From assembly GCF_002115825.1 (NCBI RefSeq), contig NZ_JFJZ01000007.1:124001-188000 (forward strand): DNA of 64,000 nt, in the 5' to 3' direction. The notes below the pieces were generated by a model, which saw only the letters and a program-made list of their open reading frames with translations, made no database searches and was not told where the DNA came from. The DNA comes from Thalassospira sp. MCCC 1A01428. Lineage in GTDB: Bacteria > Pseudomonadota > Alphaproteobacteria > Rhodospirillales > Thalassospiraceae. This document shows, in pieces, positions 1 through 10,000 of this stretch (the stretch's first letter is position 1; the number at the start of each line of letters is the position of its first letter). The position numbers were made by a program, and so were the translations under genes.

Positions 1-371
1 TAATACCTGTTTCCGATCAGGGAAAGTTACCCGGGCCAGGTTTGGTGCCTATGCTGTTTTGTCTTTGCGAGCCTGCGGGTAAAAGGCATTTGTCCCGTGT
101 GACAACGGGGTGTCATGATCGGGATGAGCGGCAGGCAATGTTGATTTGCCGCTAAAATCAGGGCGTTTTTGAACAATATTTCATCGACCGATGTATTTGT
201 TTAAAAGCCGTATTGAAAATCATATCCCAAGATATAATTTATTTTCTCAAGGTATAGGATCTGCATCTTGTAACCTGTTTTCATGGTGACTTCCTGTTTC
301 GATTGGGGGGCTGCTGTTTAACCTGCCAACAAACCCTGCAAAACCGGGGTGATAAGTTCGGGAACGTCTTT
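1..371. other. Left-edge intergenic region before the chemoreceptor gene
   Basis: No gene is visible on either strand. The stretch from about 170 to 300 is AT-rich and holds a TATAAT match at 233-238 that could serve the downstream chemoreceptor gene. The only hexamer resembling a -35, TTGAAA at 213-218, is 14 bases away, which is too close, so no promoter is called with confidence. The gene to the left lies outside the window. Confidence 0.4.
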
Positions 372-2384
372 ATGAAGATTCGTCTTTCAGGGCAGATCGC
401 CCTGTCTAATGCCATTATCGTTGTCATGCTGATTGCCGTTGCGGTGGGTATCGGCTTTGTTGACCTTAATGCACGGCGCACAACAGCCGAGGCTGTTGAA
501 ATCGCCGCGGTTACCACAAGCGATATCCCGGTGCTTATCCATAATATTTCCGATGCCCGTTATAATGTTGTGCAGGTTCAGCAATGGCTGTCGGATATTT
601 CGGCAACCCGCGGCATGGATGGTCTGGATGATGGTTTTGACAAGGCAGAAGAAGCCGCCCAGGCCCTGAAAAAAGATATCAACACGGCCCGCGAAATCGC
701 GATGCGCTTAAATCAGGACAAAATTGTTACGGCCCTGGGCGCGGTTGAGGCCGCGTTTCCATCCTATTATGCGCAGGGTAAGGAAATGGCGAAGGCCTAT
801 ATTGCCGGCGGGGCCGAGCAGGGTAACCGCCTGATGGGCAAATTTGATGCCGAAGCCGAAAAAATGTCCGATGCCCTGGCTGTGATGGTTCAGGAAACCC
901 AGGTTTTTAGCGCCAGTTCAGAAGATCATCTGTCGAGCAAACTGGTCGAACTCGATGCCAATATCAGCAAGGTTTTCTATCTGACAACCGGTGTGACGGT
1001 GGCGGCAATTGTGGTGTGTGGCCTGATTGCATTATTTATGCATCGGCGTATTGGCATTCCGCTGACCGGGATGGTTGGCAATTTAAGAAAACTGTCCGAG
1101 GGCAACTATGATGTTGTTGTCGTTCAGTCCGACCGCCACGATGAAATTGGCGATTTAAGCCGTGTGCTTGAGTCTTTCCGGTCGACCGGGCTTCAGGCCG
1201 ACCAATTGCGCAAGCAGCAGGAACAGCAGCGCCTTGATGCGGAAAAGAACCGCCGGGGTGCTTTGCTGGCAATGGCGGAAAAGGTTGAAAGCGAAACCGG
1301 AAAAGTTGTTAAAACCATTTCCGAGCAAACCGGCAACCTGGCCGCAGCCGCCAATCGTATGTCGGTATCGGCCGATACCGTGCAGTCCAATGCCAATTCG
1401 GTTGCCAGTGCGTCTCATCAGGCACTCGCAACCGTCGAGGCCGTTGCCGGCGCAGGCGAGGAGCTGAATTCGTCGCTGATTGAAATCAACACCCAGATTG
1501 ATCACGCCAACCGCATCAGCGCCGAGGCTGTCTCTGCCAGCAACGAAACCGAAAGCACCATTGCCAAACTGGCTGAAACGGTTAATGGCATTAGCGAGGT
1601 TGTCGAACTGATTTCGGGCATTGCGGCCCAGACCAATCTTTTGGCGCTGAACGCAACCATTGAAGCCGCCCGTGCCGGTGAAGCCGGCAAGGGATTTGCC
1701 GTGGTGGCGCAGGAAGTGAAAAACCTTGCCACCCAGACGGGCCGTTCGACCGATGAAATCACCCGTCAGATTGGGGAAATTCAGGCCGTTACAGAAACGG
1801 CGGTTCATGCCGTTGCCCGGATTGCTGAAAAAATTCGCGATATTGATATGATTTCAACAGCGATTGCCGCCGCCGTTGAAGAACAAAGTGCCGCAACCAG
1901 TGAAATCGCACGTAATGTGAGCGATAGCGCATCGGCCTCGCGCGAGGTTTCGGGCCGGATTGGCGAAGTATCCACCGAAGCCGCCGTCACCGGGGATCTG
2001 GCCAAGGAAGTTGGCGGGTTATCCAGCCAGGTGGCCCATGCTGTGCGTGATTTGCGCAAGGTTCTGGTTGATGTTGTGCGCACATCGACAAGCGATGTTG
2101 ACCGTCGCGGCGCGCCGCGCGCGCAGGTTTCCATAAAAACCAAGGTCAGGCTGCGGGGGGACATTCATGATTGTGAGATCGTGAATATTTCCGAAGGGGG
2201 CGCCCTGGTGAAAACCGCAACCGCGGTTTCCTTTGGAACATCTATCGAACTGGAAGTTCCTGCCGTTTCGGGCTGGATATCGGGCCGGGTTTGTGCGGTG
2301 AATGAAACGGAAGTCAGCATCGAATTTAATGCCAGTGAAAGTGTTCGGGCTGCGTTGAAAAAACTGGTTGAACGACACCTGTAA
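372..2384 (+). CDS. Methyl-accepting chemotaxis protein with C-terminal PilZ domain
   Basis: Membrane chemoreceptor of 670 residues. Residues about 8-30 form the first membrane helix, followed by a periplasmic sensing region of roughly 160 residues and a second helix (around [20 protein letters not shown]). A HAMP linker and the MCP signalling hairpin follow, with the conserved core near [20 protein letters not shown]. The last 95 residues are a PilZ domain, with an R-x3-R element (RRGAPR) and NISEGG, the two motifs that bind cyclic-di-GMP. The ATG at 372 is preferred over an upstream TTG because the membrane helix begins right after it and GGGAA lies upstream. The receptor probably passes ligand and cyclic-di-GMP input to the CheA array. 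No che genes are nearby, so it is an orphan receptor. The ligand cannot be predicted. Confidence 0.93.
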   Translation: MKIRLSGQIALSNAIIVVMLIAVAVGIGFVDLNARRTTAEAVEIAAVTTSDIPVLIHNISDARYNVVQVQQWLSDISATRGMDGLDDGFDKAEEAAQALKKDINTAREIAMRLNQDKIVTALGAVEAAFPSYYAQGKEMAKAYIAGGAEQGNRLMGKFDAEAEKMSDALAVMVQETQVFSASSEDHLSSKLVELDANISKVFYLTTGVTVAAIVVCGLIALFMHRRIGIPLTGMVGNLRKLSEGNYDVVVVQSDRHDEIGDLSRVLESFRSTGLQADQLRKQQEQQRLDAEKNRRGALLAMAEKVESETGKVVKTISEQTGNLAAAANRMSVSADTVQSNANSVASASHQALATVEAVAGAGEELNSSLIEINTQIDHANRISAEAVSASNETESTIAKLAETVNGISEVVELISGIAAQTNLLALNATIEAARAGEAGKGFAVVAQEVKNLATQTGRSTDEITRQIGEIQAVTETAVHAVARIAEKIRDIDMISTAIAAAVEEQSAATSEIARNVSDSASASREVSGRIGEVSTEAAVTGDLAKEVGGLSSQVAHAVRDLRKVLVDVVRTSTSDVDRRGAPRAQVSIKTKVRLRGDIHDCEIVNISEGGALVKTATAVSFGTSIELEVPAVSGWISGRVCAVNETEVSIEFNASESVRAALKKLVERHL

Positions 2385-2906
2385 TGCCAAATCAGTAAAA
2401 CCTGTCCCCGATAATGACACCGGCTTTCTGTGAAAATGGATCATGAAGGGGTGGTTGGGCGCAAGGGTGCGCCGGGCTTGCGACGCGATCGGCAGGGGGC
2501 GATAATCAGCCTGTTAACACAGGGCCTGATTGGCCGGTTTTGATCAATGATGTCCGGGTATTTAATGCCGGTGACGTATAAAGGGCCGCAACAGCCACTG
2601 TTGTGGCCCTTTTTGCTGTGTTTCTGTCCTTGGATTATCATGTCATCTGGGGTGATGGCGGGATGGAGCCTGATCTACGGGGGTGTTTGCCGGGGTGGAT
2701 TTTGTGTGCAGGTATGGCGGAAAACATCTGGTTATGGGGGATATTGTGCCAAATTTTCCTATTCTGCCATGACGATGCCGTGATTTCGATGTTCGATAGG
2801 GCGTCCTTGGGGGAACAGCCGGTGAAACTTGTTGGTAGCCAGTGGGCGTAATTGCAGCTAAAACTATAGGCTGTCGTAATAAGCTGTTGGTAATAAAGGC
2901 GGTGAC
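2385..2906. other. Intergenic region between chemoreceptor gene and cckA
   Basis: This 522-base stretch holds no convincing gene. Two overlapping open frames at 2547-2851 lack ribosome binding sites and give Trp- and Cys-rich products unlike real proteins. The clear element is the terminator at 2580-2614. It lies 195 bases beyond the chemoreceptor stop, leaving room for a long 3' UTR or a small RNA. No tRNA-like fold was recognised. Confidence 0.5.
2580..2614 (+). terminator. Strong intrinsic terminator
   Basis: Continuous hairpin: AAAGGGCCGCAACAG pairs with CTGTTGTGGCCCTTT around a CCA loop (one G-U pair) and runs directly into T residues. It ends transcripts coming from the chemoreceptor gene or from a possible small RNA in the preceding gap. 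Confidence 0.85.
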
Positions 2907-5537
2907 GTGCTGTTACGGGGGTTAATCCTTGCAGTAAGTGTGGCGTTTGTCGGTTTCATCTATGTCCTGATGCAAATCATGGCACAGGCAGGAATCGACC
3001 CACGCCTGATGTGGATCATTGGTGCGATGGTCACAGGGGTCGCTGCATTGGCAGTGGGCATCCTGTCGGTGACCGCGCGTCGCCGTGAGGGCGACCGTGA
3101 TCTGGCGCCTCTTATGTCCGGTTTTGCAACATCCGATATTGGCATTGCCCTGATCGATGCCTATGGGCGGACCCTTTATGCCAATCCTGCCTTTTCCCAA
3201 AAACTGGGTATCGAACCGGGCGAAGACATGCTGGCTGCGCTGGAAAGCCGGTTAAGTTTCCTTGGCGCTGACAGTGCGGACCTGACGGATTTGCGCGCGC
3301 GCGCCATGCGCGGCGAAGCTGGCGAAATTTATTTCGACTCTGTTGCGGAAAAAACCGATACCGATGATGCCAAAGCCGGGCCAGAGGGACCGGCATCATA
3401 TATTGTTGCCCCCGCCGCAAGCGATGAAGCCGCAATATCGGGCGTAAATGCAACAGGCCCGGCCCCCCGTGCCGGAATATTGCGTTTGTCGGTTACCCCG
3501 GCCAATGCCCGGCGCGGGCAAATGTTATGGACGGTTGATGGTGTTGATGCCGCCAGCCGCAACGCCATTGTTGTCGAACAGGGCCGTCAGCTTGCCTTGC
3601 AGGATGCAACCGCCGTTGCCAGCCACCTTGCCCCTGATGTGCCCGACCATATTGGCGGTATTTCATCGCATCTTCCTGCGGGCACCAGGGGATTCGAGCA
3701 TGCCGATCTGATGATCGAACGTTTGCCGGTCGGGGTGTTTGGCCTGGATGAAGACGGGCGGATTCTTTATGTCAATCAGCGCCTGGCAACATGGCTGGGC
3801 GGTAAACCCGAAGACTATGCCGATGGCGCGGTTGAGCTGGCCGACCTGATGGTTGGCGATGGCATGAATGGCGAAGTGCGCCTTAAGGTGCGCGGCGGCG
3901 AGCCGATCAAATGTTTTATCACCCATTCGATCAATGCGCCCAATACCGGGCCGATTCGCAGCCAGGCCGTTGTTTTCCCCGATCCGATGCCCGCACATGA
4001 ATGGGAACACGCCCTGGCCGAAACAGAACGCCGGGTGCGGTGGTTCTTTGATGACAGTCCGCTTTCCATCATTCTGGCCGATATGAGCGGCACCGTCACC
4101 GATGCCAACCGCGCCTTTATCGATACCGCCGGGCAAAAACGCGACAAGGTTATTGGTCGTTCCATTCTTGAACTGATCCTGCCCGAAGACCGCGACGATG
4201 TGGCGCGCTATTTGTCCAAGGCTGTGATGGGCATGGGCAAGGGCGGCCAGATTGAAGCCCGCCTGCAAGGATCGCGCGGGGTGGCGGCCCATATTTACCT
4301 GCAACGGGTTGCAGGCCGGTCGGGCGAAAGCGGTGCGTTGCTGCTTAACTTCCTTGATACGACCGAGCAGAAAAACCTTGAGGAACAATTTGCCCAGTCG
4401 CAAAAAATGCAGGCCGTTGGCCAGCTTGCGGGTGGTGTTGCGCATGATTTCAACAATCTGCTAACCGCCATGATCGGCTTTTGCGATTTGCTGTTGTCGC
4501 GCCACGGGCCGGGCGACCCCAGCTTTGCCGATATTATGCAGATCAAACAAAATGCCAACCGGGCGGCGAACCTTGTGCGCCAGCTTCTGGCGTTTTCGCG
4601 TCGGCAAACCTTGCAGCCCAAGGTGATTAACATCACCGATGCCCTGGCCGAAATGTCAAACCTGTTGCGCCGTCTGATTGGTGAAAAGATTGACCTTAAG
4701 GTGGCACATGGCCGCGATATCGGGCTGGTCAAGGTTGATCCGGGGCAACTGGACCAGGTGATTATCAACCTTGTGGTCAATGCGCGCGATGCCATGTCGC
4801 AGGGCGGCGGGGTGCTGGCAATCAAGACCAGCAATGAAATTGTTGATGAAACCAAACATGCCGGTACCGAAATTATCCCGGCGGGCGATTATGTGCGTAT
4901 CGAAGTTCGCGATACCGGCATTGGTATCCCCAAAGATAACCTGACCCGCATTTTTGAACCGTTCTTTTCTACCAAACAACGGGGTGAAGGCACCGGCCTT
5001 GGCCTTTCAACCGTTTATGGCATCGTTAAGCAAACGGGCGGTTTTATTTCGGTAGAAAGCGAAATGGGGGTTGGCACAACCTTTACCATTTATTTGCCCC
5101 GTTATGAAATTACCGCCGAAGAACTGGCCGCCAGCCAGGCTGTTAGCGAAGAAGCCCCGTCACGTGATTTAACCGGTAGCGGGGCGATTTTGCTGGTCGA
5201 GGACGAAGATGCCGTGCGAACCTTTGGGGCGCGTGCCTTGCGGGGCAAAGGTTATGATGTTCTGGAAGCCAGCAACGGGGATAATGCCCTTGAGGTTCTG
5301 GAAAACACGGACAAAACGATTGATCTGGTGATTTCCGATGTGGTGATGCCGGGCCTTGATGGCCCCAGCCTTATCCGCAAATTACGGGCTGAACGCCCGG
5401 ATTTGAAAGTCATCTTTATTTCCGGCTATGCCGAAGATACCTATCGTGACGAGCTTGATGAAGAAAACGGTGTTCATTTCCTGCCCAAGCCCTTCTCGCT
5501 TAAGGAACTGGCAACCAAGGTAAAAGAGGTTCTTTAA
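2907..5537 (+). CDS. cckA: CckA-type hybrid sensor histidine kinase
   Basis: Cell-cycle hybrid kinase of 876 residues. Two N-terminal membrane helices (about 5-25 and 33-52) are followed by three PAS-like modules, near [36 protein letters not shown] and [17 protein letters not shown]. The HisKA H-box [14 protein letters not shown] (His about 513) is typical of CckA, and the ATPase has [14 protein letters not shown] receiver domain ends the protein with [10 protein letters not shown] (phospho-Asp about 810) and KPFS. In Alphaproteobacteria CckA phosphorylates ChpT, then CtrA and CpdR, controlling division and motility. This role is taken from the family. The start is GTG with AAAGGCGG upstream. 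The gene stands alone and ends at the terminator at 5587. Confidence 0.93.
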   Translation: MLLRGLILAVSVAFVGFIYVLMQIMAQAGIDPRLMWIIGAMVTGVAALAVGILSVTARRREGDRDLAPLMSGFATSDIGIALIDAYGRTLYANPAFSQKLGIEPGEDMLAALESRLSFLGADSADLTDLRARAMRGEAGEIYFDSVAEKTDTDDAKAGPEGPASYIVAPAASDEAAISGVNATGPAPRAGILRLSVTPANARRGQMLWTVDGVDAASRNAIVVEQGRQLALQDATAVASHLAPDVPDHIGGISSHLPAGTRGFEHADLMIERLPVGVFGLDEDGRILYVNQRLATWLGGKPEDYADGAVELADLMVGDGMNGEVRLKVRGGEPIKCFITHSINAPNTGPIRSQAVVFPDPMPAHEWEHALAETERRVRWFFDDSPLSIILADMSGTVTDANRAFIDTAGQKRDKVIGRSILELILPEDRDDVARYLSKAVMGMGKGGQIEARLQGSRGVAAHIYLQRVAGRSGESGALLLNFLDTTEQKNLEEQFAQSQKMQAVGQLAGGVAHDFNNLLTAMIGFCDLLLSRHGPGDPSFADIMQIKQNANRAANLVRQLLAFSRRQTLQPKVINITDALAEMSNLLRRLIGEKIDLKVAHGRDIGLVKVDPGQLDQVIINLVVNARDAMSQGGGVLAIKTSNEIVDETKHAGTEIIPAGDYVRIEVRDTGIGIPKDNLTRIFEPFFSTKQRGEGTGLGLSTVYGIVKQTGGFISVESEMGVGTTFTIYLPRYEITAEELAASQAVSEEAPSRDLTGSGAILLVEDEDAVRTFGARALRGKGYDVLEASNGDNALEVLENTDKTIDLVISDVVMPGLDGPSLIRKLRAERPDLKVIFISGYAEDTYRDELDEENGVHFLPKPFSLKELATKVKEVL

Positions 5538-5586
5538 CCTTTTCCGGCTCAGGAATGGCGGTTGCCAGCGTGCTGATGATTTAGGG

Positions 5587-5621
5587 GTGCAAAACCGGGA
5601 CTTCCGGTTTTGCACTTTTTT
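5587..5621 (+). terminator. Intrinsic terminator after cckA
   Basis: GTGCAAAACCGG pairs perfectly with CCGGTTTTGCAC around a five-base loop and is followed by six T residues. It lies 50 bases after the cckA stop and separates it from the next plus-strand gene. Confidence 0.92.
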
Positions 5622-5711
5622 ATTTTTACATATCCAGGGCATGGCACGCGCAACCATTATGTGCTTAAACCTGCCCATCAATTTTATGCGCCCGAATGGA
5701 GCCGCCTGACC

Positions 5712-6440
5712 GTGCAGGACTATTTTGTTTTTCATGTCGCCCGCAAATTTGCGGGGCGGGCCTTTATTGTGCTGCTGGCTATGATGGCATTGCCGTTTTA
5801 TCGGGCGCAGGCCAATAGCCTGTCACAGGGCAAATGCCTTGTTATGGCGATGCCCGAAGTTTTAGGACCGCAACATAATTACGAAAATTACATTCTGGCA
5901 ATGGCACAGGCCGGTTTGTGCGTTGATCCGGTATGGATGCCCAATCAACGGGCCGTTCTGGCCCTTGAAACAGGGCATGTGGATGGCATTTTTGCCCGTC
6001 CTGCCGGGTTTCAAGACGAAGTTTCTGTTTCGGTTCTTTCGGGGGCAAGCCGTGTGGGCCGGGTGTCGGAAATGCTGGTAACAAAGGATGCTGGCATTAC
6101 CGGGCTGGGTGATTTGCGCAATCAGTCTGTCGGTGTTTGGCTGGGGTCAAAATGGTCTGATACGTTGCTGGCAAACCACCCGAATGTGGTGCGTGTGCCA
6201 GGTGGCCCTGTGATGATGCAAGGCATGATCAGAAAGGGCCATATCGATGCCATGTTGCTGGATGGTTATTCCCTTGATGCAAGCGGGGGCGTACCCCCCG
6301 GTTTTCACGCCCGCAGCATCGGCGAAATCACGGTTTATAGCTGGGTTTTGGCCCGCCATCGCGATTACCTGCCCAAACTGGATGCCGGAACCGTCATATT
6401 TCGTCAGCAGTTGCTTAAAGGCGGGGCGAAACAGTTCTGA
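5712..6440 (+). CDS. Periplasmic substrate-binding-like protein (SBP family 3-like)
   Basis: Exported protein of about 242 residues with a signal peptide (hydrophobic run AFIVLLAMMALPF, likely cleavage after AQA). The mature part resembles short family-3 solute-binding or transporter-like sensor proteins: MAMPEVLGPQHNYENY, then LVTKDAGITGLGDLRNQSVGVWLGS and a lobe-closing MLLDGYSLD. No ABC permease or ATPase is adjacent, so it may be an orphan binding protein or sensor rather than a transporter subunit. The frame is open further upstream, but that part overlaps the cckA terminator. GTG at 5712 is chosen because GGAG lies 10 bases before it and it gives a proper signal peptide. Ligand unknown. 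Confidence 0.72.
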   Translation: MQDYFVFHVARKFAGRAFIVLLAMMALPFYRAQANSLSQGKCLVMAMPEVLGPQHNYENYILAMAQAGLCVDPVWMPNQRAVLALETGHVDGIFARPAGFQDEVSVSVLSGASRVGRVSEMLVTKDAGITGLGDLRNQSVGVWLGSKWSDTLLANHPNVVRVPGGPVMMQGMIRKGHIDAMLLDGYSLDASGGVPPGFHARSIGEITVYSWVLARHRDYLPKLDAGTVIFRQQLLKGGAKQF

Positions 6441-6530
6441 TCCGCTCGTCCTGTTTTCAGGATATGGTATATCGGGATAACGTCCTTTGATTTCGTTCTG
6501 ATTGTGTTTAACCGTTGGGAGAACCTGTTT

Positions 6531-7040
6531 GTGCCAGCCCGTATCCTGATCAGTTCGTGCTTGCTGGGCGCACCGGTGCGTTACAATGGCTCTGCCAAAA
6601 CGCTGGTTCATGATGCGATTGAACTTTGGCAGGAACAGGGGCGTCTGGTGCCAGTATGCCCCGAAATTTCGGCCGGGTTGCCCATTCCACGGCCCCCCGC
6701 CGAAATCGAACAGGGATATGACGGCACCGACGTTCTGGTGCGCAACGCCCGTGTCGTTGAAAATACCGGGCGCGATGTTACCGATGCCTTTTTATCGGGG
6801 GCACAAATTGCGCTTGATCTTGCCCGTTCCCGCCAGTGCCGGTTTGCGTTGCTAACCGATGGCAGCCCGTCTTGCGGCAGCAGTTTTATCTATAACGGGC
6901 AATTTAACGGCACGCGCCATAACGGTGTTGGCGCAACGGTTGCCTTGCTACAGCGCAACGGCATTGCCGTGTTTGCCAATACCGAACAGGGCATTGCCCT
7001 GCTTCAACAGGCGTTAAATCAGGCAGACCGGGCCGTTTAA
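6531..7040 (+). CDS. DUF523 family protein
   Basis: Small cytoplasmic protein of 169 residues. The start ARILISSCLLGAPVRYNG, the internal VCPEISAGLPIPRPPAEI and the motif DGSPSCGSS match the DUF523 family, which has conserved cysteines in SSCLLG and SCGS that suggest metal or cluster binding. Its biochemical function is not established. The GTG at 6531 is preferred to an upstream in-frame GTG because it has GGGAG nine bases before it and yields the usual family N-terminus. It converges with the PH-domain gene, 31 bases away. Confidence 0.87.
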   Translation: MPARILISSCLLGAPVRYNGSAKTLVHDAIELWQEQGRLVPVCPEISAGLPIPRPPAEIEQGYDGTDVLVRNARVVENTGRDVTDAFLSGAQIALDLARSRQCRFALLTDGSPSCGSSFIYNGQFNGTRHNGVGATVALLQRNGIAVFANTEQGIALLQQALNQADRAV

Positions 7041-7071
7041 CGGCTCTGGTGTGGAAACAATGCCAACTGCG

Positions 7072-7842
7072 CTAGAATGTTTCGGTTTCATGTGGCAGGT
7101 TGGGGTTCTGGTTGTGCGTGTCGATAATGGTTTCGCGGCTGCGCCCGGTGATATTTACCGGTTCACTGGCCCGGTGCGATGTCACCCGGCCAAAGAAATC
7201 CGATAGTTCCTTGGCAACTTTTTCGGGCGATGTAACCTGGCGCAAAACAAAGCTGTAACCCAGCCGGTCGGTAATACGTAAATCGCCAAAATCAAAAATA
7301 TTGCCAATCACGCTTTTGTATATCTGGGTGGCTTTGATGGCTTCAAAACCGGTGTCGTCCTGATCCTTGATAAAAACACCACTGCGCGTCACGATCCGGT
7401 TGTTGGTGATAACACGTTCAAAAAAGAACAGGTCGCGTATTGCGGTTATCGGCAACAATATGCTGTCGCGTGCCGCGGCGGTTGAAATGCCCAGCGCACG
7501 GCGAAACAGACGCCAGATAATCGATATTGCAGCAATGATCACGCCAAACAGGGCAATGGAAAATACAAATTCGTAATTTTCCCACATCCGGTTTAAGGCG
7601 GCGAAGGCATCCGGCCCGGTAACGGCGGATTTAAGATAAGGGCGCAGAAAATCGTATATTTCGGCATAATGATAGGCTGCAAAAATAAGCACCGCCAGCC
7701 AGATGATCTTGATGATGCCGGGCACCAGAATGGATGTTGGCGATAACGGCAAATCCATGATTACCACCTCGCCATCATGCAAATGGCGACGGATCCCCTT
7801 AAAAGGTTTGGTTTGCGCGTCTTCTGTGTTTTTCCGGCTCAT
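7072..7842 (-). CDS. PH-domain (bPH2-like) integral membrane protein
   Basis: Membrane protein of 256 residues. After a charged N-terminus with HLHDGEVVIMDLPLSPTSIL, two hydrophobic segments follow (around IIKIIWLAVLIFAAYHY and FSIALFGVIIAAISIIW). The rest contains the bacterial PH-like pattern VITNNRIVTRSGVF and FEAIKATQIYKSVIGNIFDFGDLRI, as in YdbS/YdbT-type proteins. Its role is unknown, with a membrane or envelope function likely. An upstream in-frame extension is rejected: ATG at 7842 has AGGAA nearby, whereas the longer start would place low-quality sequence before the domain. It lies 133 bases downstream of the beta-lactamase gene on the same strand. Confidence 0.8.
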   Translation of the reverse strand: MSRKNTEDAQTKPFKGIRRHLHDGEVVIMDLPLSPTSILVPGIIKIIWLAVLIFAAYHYAEIYDFLRPYLKSAVTGPDAFAALNRMWENYEFVFSIALFGVIIAAISIIWRLFRRALGISTAAARDSILLPITAIRDLFFFERVITNNRIVTRSGVFIKDQDDTGFEAIKATQIYKSVIGNIFDFGDLRITDRLGYSFVLRQVTSPEKVAKELSDFFGRVTSHRASEPVNITGRSRETIIDTHNQNPNLPHETETF

Positions 7843-7975
7843 TAAGGCGTTCCTGTTGCTGGCGACCGCCTCCACCATACTGCGTGCGCCATATTTCGCA
7901 AGGTGATGGCTATATGGTGTGCCGGGGAATGTGACCGTCGGCGCGTTTGGCGGGGTGTTGTGTGTGAAACTGGTA

Positions 7976-8800
7976 TTAAAAGGCGTGATCGTTGGCAAAA
8001 AGGTCGATCAGGACAGCATCGCGCGCGGCAAAGCCGGGAGATTGTGCCGGGCGGGTGGTATCACGGGTTAGTCGGGCAAAGACAACAGACTGCTGCCCTT
8101 TGTGGGCCCATCCAACAAACCAGCCCACCGGTTGGCCTTTGATTACGGTGCCATCGGCCTGCTGCGAAAGCCCGGCACCGGTTTTGCCATAAACATGCCA
8201 GCCACCGGGTTGTCTGCCGATATCAAACAGGGCGGGTATTGTATCAAAGGCGTTTGGGGCCACCGGTAATTCCCGACGGACCAGTTTTTGCAAAAATGCG
8301 ACCTGTTCCTCAGGCGATATTTGCAGGCTGGAACTTAACCACGCACGGGTCAGGCCATTGTTTTTGCCAGTATCGCCTGAAACATCCTGATTGCCGTAGT
8401 CAAATGCGCGGACATAATTTTCATAGCGTGCCGTGCCCAGTTTTTGCGTGATCTGCTGTGAATACCAAACGACGGAATATTTGATCCAGCGGGCTGGGTC
8501 GGTATCCTGACGCCAGGCCGTTCGCCAGTCAGGGTATCCTTTTTTGAATGGCAAAACCGGGTGGTGGGCATCGGTTAAAATCCCGGCATCATATCCCATC
8601 AGGCTGATTGCGATTTTAAAGGTCGAGGCGGCGGTGGCCCTTTGCGTGCAATTTCCCTGCGATAGCAGGGTTTCGCCGGTTTGGGCGTTCGCAACCAATG
8701 TACAAACGGTAATGGTTTTTGCCTGTGCCGTGCCTGTCGTGGCCCATGTGCCGGCCCATGCCCCGGCCAGAATGGCAATCATTAACGATAGGTATTTCAC
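7976..8800 (-). CDS. Class D (OXA-type) serine beta-lactamase
   Basis: Exported enzyme of 274 residues with a signal peptide ending near TAQA. All class D motifs are present: STFK with the nucleophile Ser59 and Lys62 (to be carbamylated), SVV at 109-111, YGN at 135-137, Trp154 and KTG at 206-208. It should acylate and hydrolyse penicillin-type beta-lactams in the periplasm. The spectrum cannot be read from sequence. The start is GTG behind AGGGGCGGGG. No integron, insertion sequence or resistance island surrounds it, so it is probably an intrinsic chromosomal enzyme. A penicillin-sensor role in the BlaR manner is less likely, because the protein is a single exported domain. Confidence 0.9.
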   Translation of the reverse strand: MKYLSLMIAILAGAWAGTWATTGTAQAKTITVCTLVANAQTGETLLSQGNCTQRATAASTFKIAISLMGYDAGILTDAHHPVLPFKKGYPDWRTAWRQDTDPARWIKYSVVWYSQQITQKLGTARYENYVRAFDYGNQDVSGDTGKNNGLTRAWLSSSLQISPEEQVAFLQKLVRRELPVAPNAFDTIPALFDIGRQPGGWHVYGKTGAGLSQQADGTVIKGQPVGWFVGWAHKGQQSVVFARLTRDTTRPAQSPGFAARDAVLIDLFANDHAF

Positions 8801-8902
8801 AACCCCGCCCCTTTGAATGTTGATACAGCACAGCAGGGGCAGTCTGGTTTAAAAAGCTGAATTTATTCTGAACCTGTTGGCCTGTGACCCAAAAGGCAAA
8901 GA

Positions 8903-10000
8903 TCAGGTTTCAGGATGTTTGCCATGGCGGCGTTGCCAGAAAAGCGACTGGCAAAAACGGGTTTCCTGTTGATAGATTTTTTGCCGCTGAACCAGAAAAT
9001 CGTCGATCCCCTTTTTGACGGCAGCGTCATAGGACGCGAGAGCGTCGGTTTGCCCTTTGCGGGCGGCACAAATGGCATGGCTGGCCTGGCGGGCCATCCA
9101 GAGGGCCGTTGTCATGCCGTGCGATGATAGCGGGTCAAATGCTGCGGCGGCATCGCCAACTGCCGCCCAGTTTTGCCCCGAAATCGGGGTCATCCATGTG
9201 GTGCCGGCACTGGCAAGGATTGGCAAATCATGCAGGGTGAAACCGGCACTGTCGATCCAGCGGGCGATATGGCGGGTTTGTGCAACCAGCGACGACCATG
9301 TTTTAAAATCCCGGCTAATCCCGGATGGCAGCAGGTCGGGGTCGGAAAAATAACTTACGACCATGCGGCTGTCGGGCAATAGGGCTGCATACCACCAGCC
9401 GTTTTCTGTTGCTTCAATCAGGGTGGCCGGTGTGGGTTCCACATCCATGTCGGTTTGCCGTAAAAAGCAATGTGCCGCCACCAGTTGGTCGGTGCGCTGG
9501 CGCTTGCCTTGCGTGATGGCAAGTGTGCTGCTGCGGCCGGTGCAATCGAGAACAAAGGGAAACACACGGCTTTTGCCATTGGCAAATGTCAGCTTCCATT
9601 TGCCATCATTTTCGACGGCATGGTGTATGGTCCGATCAATATGGGTCACACCACGCTGCAGGGCCGCTGTGAACAGGTCGGCTTCAAACCCGGCCCGGTC
9701 CAGCACCGTGCCCGGCCCTTCAAGATGGACAATGGCGTTGCGTTCAACAAGCTGGTCGCTGCCCCAGGCCGAAAAGCTGGTATTGGCCGCCCGATGCATG
9801 GGCCGGGCGAGCAATCTGGCCAGGCCAAGGTCCGCCAGAATGGTGTTGGCGGCAGGCGATAATGTTTCGCCAATCCGGTCTCGTCCCGGGGTGGGGGCAG
9901 GGGCAATCCAAACCGGGCGCACCCCGCGCTGTAATAATGCAACGCAGGATGCGGCACCGGCAATGCCGCCGCCAATAACGGCAATATCGGCACGTGTCAT
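8903..10000 (-). CDS. LodB-like FAD-dependent maturation flavoprotein
   Basis: Flavoprotein of 365 residues. The N-terminal dinucleotide fold IAVIGGGIAGAASCVALLQRG and the GETLSPAANTILADLGL segment are typical of the halogenase/hydroxylase-like group. A later GDAAAAFDPLSSHGMTTAL is the second FAD-binding motif. In Marinomonas, LodB is needed to build the cysteine tryptophylquinone cofactor in LodA. The pairing here, with ATGA start-stop overlap to the lodA-like gene, argues for the same role. It has no signal peptide, so it acts in the cytoplasm, before Tat export of its partner. A halogenase identity is unlikely given the partner gene. Confidence 0.88.
   Translation of the reverse strand: MTRADIAVIGGGIAGAASCVALLQRGVRPVWIAPAPTPGRDRIGETLSPAANTILADLGLARLLARPMHRAANTSFSAWGSDQLVERNAIVHLEGPGTVLDRAGFEADLFTAALQRGVTHIDRTIHHAVENDGKWKLTFANGKSRVFPFVLDCTGRSSTLAITQGKRQRTDQLVAAHCFLRQTDMDVEPTPATLIEATENGWWYAALLPDSRMVVSYFSDPDLLPSGISRDFKTWSSLVAQTRHIARWIDSAGFTLHDLPILASAGTTWMTPISGQNWAAVGDAAAAFDPLSSHGMTTALWMARQASHAICAARKGQTDALASYDAAVKKGIDDFLVQRQKIYQQETRFCQSLFWQRRHGKHPET

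Noticed and set aside
2547..2851. Two overlapping small frames after the chemoreceptor gene
   Set aside because: No ribosome site, odd composition, and the first part lies inside a terminator hairpin.
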